From positions 43,249 to 77,603 of the forward strand of contig PALX01000005.1 in the NCBI GenBank assembly GCA_002710775.1: a stretch of DNA of 34,355 nt, given 5' to 3'. A program made the position numbers and the translations under genes. Below are positions 31,043 to 34,355 of the stretch, piece by piece. Each line of letters starts with the position of its first letter. Within the stretch, counting starts at the first letter, position 1. The notes under the pieces were generated by a model that did not search any database, was not told the origin of the DNA, and saw only the letters and a program-made list of their open reading frames with translations. The DNA is from Micavibrio sp. GTDB lineage: Bacteria > Pseudomonadota > Alphaproteobacteria > Micavibrionales > UBA9664.

Positions 31043-33505
31043 TTAGCCTCCCTTTTTCGGTATGATTGTTTTGGGTTTTTGCTGGCCAGCCTGTGCGTCT
31101 TGACCTTGTTGCAACTGAGGCTGATTAAATAGGCCAGATTTAATATTATCCGCGGCACCCATCAGGATATTTTTTACGTCATCACTGAGGCCGTCTGGCA
31201 TTAGGTATTCGCCTTCATTTGCCAATGCTTCAACAGCATCTTCAGCGTTATAAACATCGTTGCCGACGATTTTTGGTTGCTTGCCACCACCTGAGCCGCC
31301 TTGCGCTTCGCCTTCTTCTTCACCATCACTTTGATCTGACGCGGAAAGATCATCCCATGTTTTATCATCTGTCGTTTTTTGTGTGCCGTCAGAATTCGTT
31401 TGTGGCACACCGCCAGCAGTAACTTTTTCTGTCTCTTTCTCCGTCTGTTTCTGGGGCGCTGACGGCGCTTTAGCTGCCGCACCGGATGAACCATCGTCAC
31501 CGGAAATTTCGGCTGGGTCTAAGCCATTAAGCGCCGCATAAGCTTCAACGATAGCCATGCTTCCTGCCTCGATTGCATCACAGCCCGCCTGTTCGGCAAT
31601 ATCAAAGCCATGGGCAAGGGCGGCTATTTCATCAGGTGTCTCAACAGGAGATTCGGCCTTGGCGGCGGTCCATGTCTTGGAAACCATGCGGTCACGAAGC
31701 TTGGCCAAATTGCCGACATTTTTAAGTTCGGAGTCTGTCGGTGGCGGTAGCGGCAAGAAGCGTTGAACACGCATTGCCTTGGCTTTACCCGTATCTGCAT
31801 AGAAAACATTTACGTCATTAACATTGTCTGAGAATGCGAAGACGGCTTTACCGGGCGGGTAAGAGCCGAGCGCGTTATAATCCGCATTGCTTCGAATTTG
31901 CAGGCTGGCTTGTGTGCCCCCTGTATAGCTACTCGAGAAGTCACCAGCTTTTGTGTCAAAGCCTGTCACCTCAGTCACCAGCGAGTCGCCGACTACTTTT
32001 TCAAAAAATTCTTTTGTTTGTGTCGGGTCTTCAAGTTTACCGAAGATTTTAATGTTACAGTTACCGGCAATAGAGCGCGCTTCTTCCTTCACGCGCTTTT
32101 CCATAGCAGGCAAGTCCTGCGCTGCGTAAACTAGACAGAAACCCAGAGAACGGGCTTGCGCGGCCATCACAGCCATGCCAGATGTCGTATAATATCCAAC
32201 CTCGTCAAAGATAGTCATGAAGGGCGTCGCTGAGTGGGTTGGTTTATTCTCAATCGTAGAAGCAGAACTACCCTCAACGCTCGCGCCGAGTGTCGAACCC
32301 ATCATTCCTTTGATGGTGGCCGCAACAATTTTACCGAGGTTGGCAATTTCGTCTGAGGATTTTTCTAGAGCTGGGATCAGCGTCACCATGATACGTCTGT
32401 TCAGAACGATATCGATCATATTGATGTCAGCAGCTTGTGAATCGAAGATATAGCCGTAATCATCGCCAAGGGATTGTAGGGCACGGGTGAACTGCATGGA
32501 CAGATAACCGTGTTGCTGGCGGACAACTTGTGTATCAACCATCGGTGTGTCAGGGCCAGCAGGCTTTTCATTCCCGTCATCGTCAAAAGCGGCGTCTACA
32601 TAGCCGGGTAATGTGTTCAAATACCCAACAAGCGATTCTCTGAGTTTTTCAGGTACGGCCTCATCGCGGCTAAGACGAATAATCGGACCGAGTTCGAGAT
32701 ATTTTCGGATGGATGAGATTGAAAGCGGAATATCTTGGTTGTCACGTTTCCATGTCAGCGCTGGCATCACCGAACCTATCAACGAAACTGCCCGTTCTTT
32801 CCACATGGCATTGTCACCTTCTGCCTCAGGCATAAGTGATACAAGCATTTGTGTCAGATAAGAGGCTGAACCGCTGGAGAATGGGTTCATAGTGTTAGAT
32901 GCGGCGCGCTCATCTGAGTTCCCTGTCATATAGTTCAGGACAAAAAGGTCATCATCGCGCCCAAAACGGCGGACAAGCGAAGATAGCGAGGACCAAAGAT
33001 CCGTGTCAGCTTTACCGTCAATATAAACAAAACCTGAAGCCCAGCACAGTGCATTAGTTGCGAGTGCTTTTAACCCTTCGGTTTTACCAGACCCTGTCGT
33101 ACCGAGGAAAAGAATATGCGTACGAGCGTCACTGTTTGAAAACCAGACTTCTTCACCGCTCTCATCTTTGTTACCAATGTAGAGGATACCTTCGGCTTTA
33201 CCAGAACGCCCGGCGCCTTGATTTTTGGGGTCTTCAAACTTTTTATTCGCCGTCATCGGCATTTTGTAAGGCACATATTTTTCTTGCTTTATAAGCCACC
33301 AAAAATAAAGCACACCGAGAAGGAGGATAAGGTCGAGCAGATATACGGCATGAGGCAGAAATAAAATGAGCGCGATAAAAAAGACATAAACGCTGACAGC
33401 ATTATTGCTGTTCGACATCCATTCGGCAATACGCACCCTTAAGGGACGTGTATCCCTTAAAAAGTGATCGAGGCCGTGGCCGTATTTTTTGGTATCTAAT
33501 GCCAT
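31043..33505 (-). CDS. dotL: DotL/IcmO-like type IV coupling protein (type IVB secretion ATPase)
   Basis: 820 residues. VirD4-type coupling ATPase that recruits effectors to the Dot/Icm system. Two N-terminal membrane helices (~38-55, ~58-72), Walker A LGTTGSGKT (134-142), a DGKADTDLW segment (~163), and Walker B FMTIFDEVGYY (~430) followed by AAQARSLGFCLVYAAQDLPAME, as in DotL. The last ~200 residues form an acidic, Gln/Gly-rich low-complexity tail where Legionella DotL binds IcmS-IcmW and LvgA; the sequence here is not obviously similar, so the adaptors may differ. It lies between an unknown single-pass protein and the pilin-like gene. DotM nearby strengthens the assignment as DotL rather than VirD4/TraG. 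Confidence 0.88.
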   Translation of the reverse strand: MALDTKKYGHGLDHFLRDTRPLRVRIAEWMSNSNNAVSVYVFFIALILFLPHAVYLLDLILLLGVLYFWWLIKQEKYVPYKMPMTANKKFEDPKNQGAGRSGKAEGILYIGNKDESGEEVWFSNSDARTHILFLGTTGSGKTEGLKALATNALCWASGFVYIDGKADTDLWSSLSSLVRRFGRDDDLFVLNYMTGNSDERAASNTMNPFSSGSASYLTQMLVSLMPEAEGDNAMWKERAVSLIGSVMPALTWKRDNQDIPLSISSIRKYLELGPIIRLSRDEAVPEKLRESLVGYLNTLPGYVDAAFDDDGNEKPAGPDTPMVDTQVVRQQHGYLSMQFTRALQSLGDDYGYIFDSQAADINMIDIVLNRRIMVTLIPALEKSSDEIANLGKIVAATIKGMMGSTLGASVEGSSASTIENKPTHSATPFMTIFDEVGYYTTSGMAVMAAQARSLGFCLVYAAQDLPAMEKRVKEEARSIAGNCNIKIFGKLEDPTQTKEFFEKVVGDSLVTEVTGFDTKAGDFSSSYTGGTQASLQIRSNADYNALGSYPPGKAVFAFSDNVNDVNVFYADTGKAKAMRVQRFLPLPPPTDSELKNVGNLAKLRDRMVSKTWTAAKAESPVETPDEIAALAHGFDIAEQAGCDAIEAGSMAIVEAYAALNGLDPAEISGDDGSSGAAAKAPSAPQKQTEKETEKVTAGGVPQTNSDGTQKTTDDKTWDDLSASDQSDGEEEGEAQGGSGGGKQPKIVGNDVYNAEDAVEALANEGEYLMPDGLSDDVKNILMGAADNIKSGLFNQPQLQQGQDAQAGQQKPKTIIPKKGG

Positions 33506-33533
33506 TTATCTTTTTTGTTATTACCTGTTTTTC

Positions 33534-34061
33534 TTATTCGCCTAAAAAATCATCAGCAGAGACCGGGACGCCCGATGGCGCGTTCTCGCTATTAATAGGT
33601 GTTTGTTGTGTTTGTGGGGTGTTTGTTCCACTTGTCTGTTGTACTTGGCTTGGTATATAGCCCTGACGACCAACCGAATTCAGGAAGCTAAAAATTATAA
33701 AAATAACAACGGCGAGGAGTAAAATTTTACCCCAAGGAAAGCCTTTGCCTGTCTTTACCTCACCTGTGACATGACATTTTTTAGAAGCTTTATGCAGAGC
33801 TTGAGTTGCCTTAATTAGTGCATTCATCGCGCGGGCGCGGCTATTGAATGTTGTGATGACTTCTTTAGTCTTCCCTTTTTTTTGTACAAGATGAAACAAT
33901 TGCGCCACGTCGTCAGACTCAATCTCGAAAAAACAGCCCTGCGCCTCTGTCAGACTTGCGCGCCATACAGAGGGTATGTTTGCATCAGGAAAAGACAGAA
34001 CAAGCACATCGCCTACAACCATAGCCTTAGTTTTGTGTCCGCCTGTAATATTCTCAATCAT
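33534..34061 (-). CDS. Unknown single-pass membrane protein between dotM and dotL
   Basis: 175 residues. A cytoplasmic N-terminal domain (~1-105) starts MIENITGGHKTKAMVVGDVLVLSF and appears beta-rich then helical (NSRARAMNALIKATQALHKASKK). One membrane helix (~112-128, ILLLAVVIFIIFSFLN) follows, then a Gln/Thr/Pro-rich tail ending PVSADDFLGE. Not a recognised Dot/Icm component; in Legionella icmP (dotM) and icmO (dotL) are adjacent. AAAGG precedes the ATG at a fair distance. Gaps are 36 bases to dotM and 28 to dotL, so it is in the same operon. By position it could be a partner of the coupling complex; this is inference. Confidence 0.75.
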   Translation of the reverse strand: MIENITGGHKTKAMVVGDVLVLSFPDANIPSVWRASLTEAQGCFFEIESDDVAQLFHLVQKKGKTKEVITTFNSRARAMNALIKATQALHKASKKCHVTGEVKTGKGFPWGKILLLAVVIFIIFSFLNSVGRQGYIPSQVQQTSGTNTPQTQQTPINSENAPSGVPVSADDFLGE

Positions 34062-34097
34062 AAGTCTTGCCTTTCTTTAACGCTTTTACCATCGTCC

Positions 34098-34355
34098 TTA
34101 ATTACTGCCGAGCGGTTTCATAATGCCCGCTATTTTTTTGCCTTCTTTTTTCTTGGAGTATAAGAGCTCAGGGATCGGGCGCGCTCTGTCGCTTTCCAAG
34201 TGTTCGATGAGGACATTAACAGCTTCATCAATTTTTGGCACGGGGATCGGGCGCATTGTACGTTTCTCGCTTTTATAATGGGCCATCGCGGCAAGGGCTT
34301 CGGTGTGGTATGAATTTTTACCGAGGTTATTCAAGGCATACCAAAGATTACGGTC
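34098..34355 (-). CDS. dotM: DotM/IcmP-like type IVB secretion protein, C-terminal end only
   Basis: The frame is open to the right edge; the visible 85 residues read DRNLWYALNNLGKNSYHTEA, then LAAMAHYKSEK and PIPVPKIDEAVNVLIEHLES. This matches the conserved C-terminal region of DotM (LWYALNNLGR, EALGAMAH, PIPRVDTA). DotM is an inner-membrane protein of the Dot/Icm coupling complex whose cytoplasmic domain binds effectors with acidic Glu-rich signals. A TTG at 34334 is an internal codon, not the start. Downstream genes on the same strand are the unknown single-pass protein and dotL. Confidence 0.85.
   Translation of the reverse strand, partial: DRNLWYALNNLGKNSYHTEALAAMAHYKSEKRTMRPIPVPKIDEAVNVLIEHLESDRARPIPELLYSKKKEGKKIAGIMKPLGSN

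Noticed and set aside
31041-31158. Longer start for pilin-like protein A
   Set aside because: The extension lies wholly inside the end of dotL, is basic without a signal, and the ATG at 31041 has an excellent ribosome-binding site.
1-34355. CRISPR array or insertion sequences
   Set aside because: No regularly spaced repeats and no transposase-like frame or terminal inverted repeats were noticed.

Overview
The window looks like a chromosomal segment of an alphaproteobacterium of moderate G+C. The clearest evidence is an ssrA (tmRNA) gene on the minus strand in the circularly permuted, two-piece arrangement: the CCA-ending acceptor piece comes first and the tag-coding piece second. An alpha-type SspB gene lies just beside it. 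The DnaX sequence, the PpsR-CoaE pair and the rpmH-rnpA-yidD-yidC block agree with this placement. A Dot/Icm-type (type IVB) secretion gene set at the right end suggests a host- or prey-interacting lineage (perhaps Micavibrio-like or Rickettsiales/Holosporales-like). The genus cannot be fixed from the sequence alone.

Layout. 1-3065 (+): tail of an unknown gene, UvrD/PcrA helicase, and a small glycine-rich membrane protein. 3051-7128 (-): HslV-HslU protease followed by three tandem LysE-type exporters. 7325-10652: GNAT acetyltransferase (+), DnaX (-), PfkB-family kinase (+). 10795-13643 (+): rpmH, rnpA, yidD, yidC, with terminators after rpmH and after yidC. 13743-17528: pirin (+), then coaE, ppsR, a TerD-family protein and a Ca2+/cation antiporter (all -). 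17597-21936: unknown proteins, a HIT protein and the ComM ATPase. 22007-22083: tRNA-Arg(CCG), followed by a short A+T-rich patch with two unknown genes. 23353-26097: Bcr/CflA-type MFS exporter (+), bacterial-PH membrane protein and orphan ABC ATPase (-). 26209-27580 (+): a gene broken by an apparent one-base frameshift, and an exported protein. 27566-29489 (-): alpha/beta hydrolase, sspB, and ssrA with a strong promoter and terminator. 29514-34355 (-): two pilin-like paralogues, DotL (IcmO) coupling ATPase, an unknown single-pass membrane protein, and the C-terminal end of DotM (IcmP).

How the parts work together. ssrA and sspB are a functional pair: the tag added to stalled proteins is recognised by SspB, which delivers them to ClpXP. 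The tag read here, (A)ANDNGAFAVAA, is shorter than the Caulobacter tag in the stretch between the SspB-binding and ClpX-binding ends. The right-hand operon encodes the DotL-DotM coupling subcomplex of a type IVB secretion system together with three proteins that are not standard Dot/Icm components: one single-pass protein between dotM and dotL, and two related pilin-like proteins after dotL. This dotM-orf175-dotL-pilin-like-pilin-like block is the best candidate for an undescribed system in the window.
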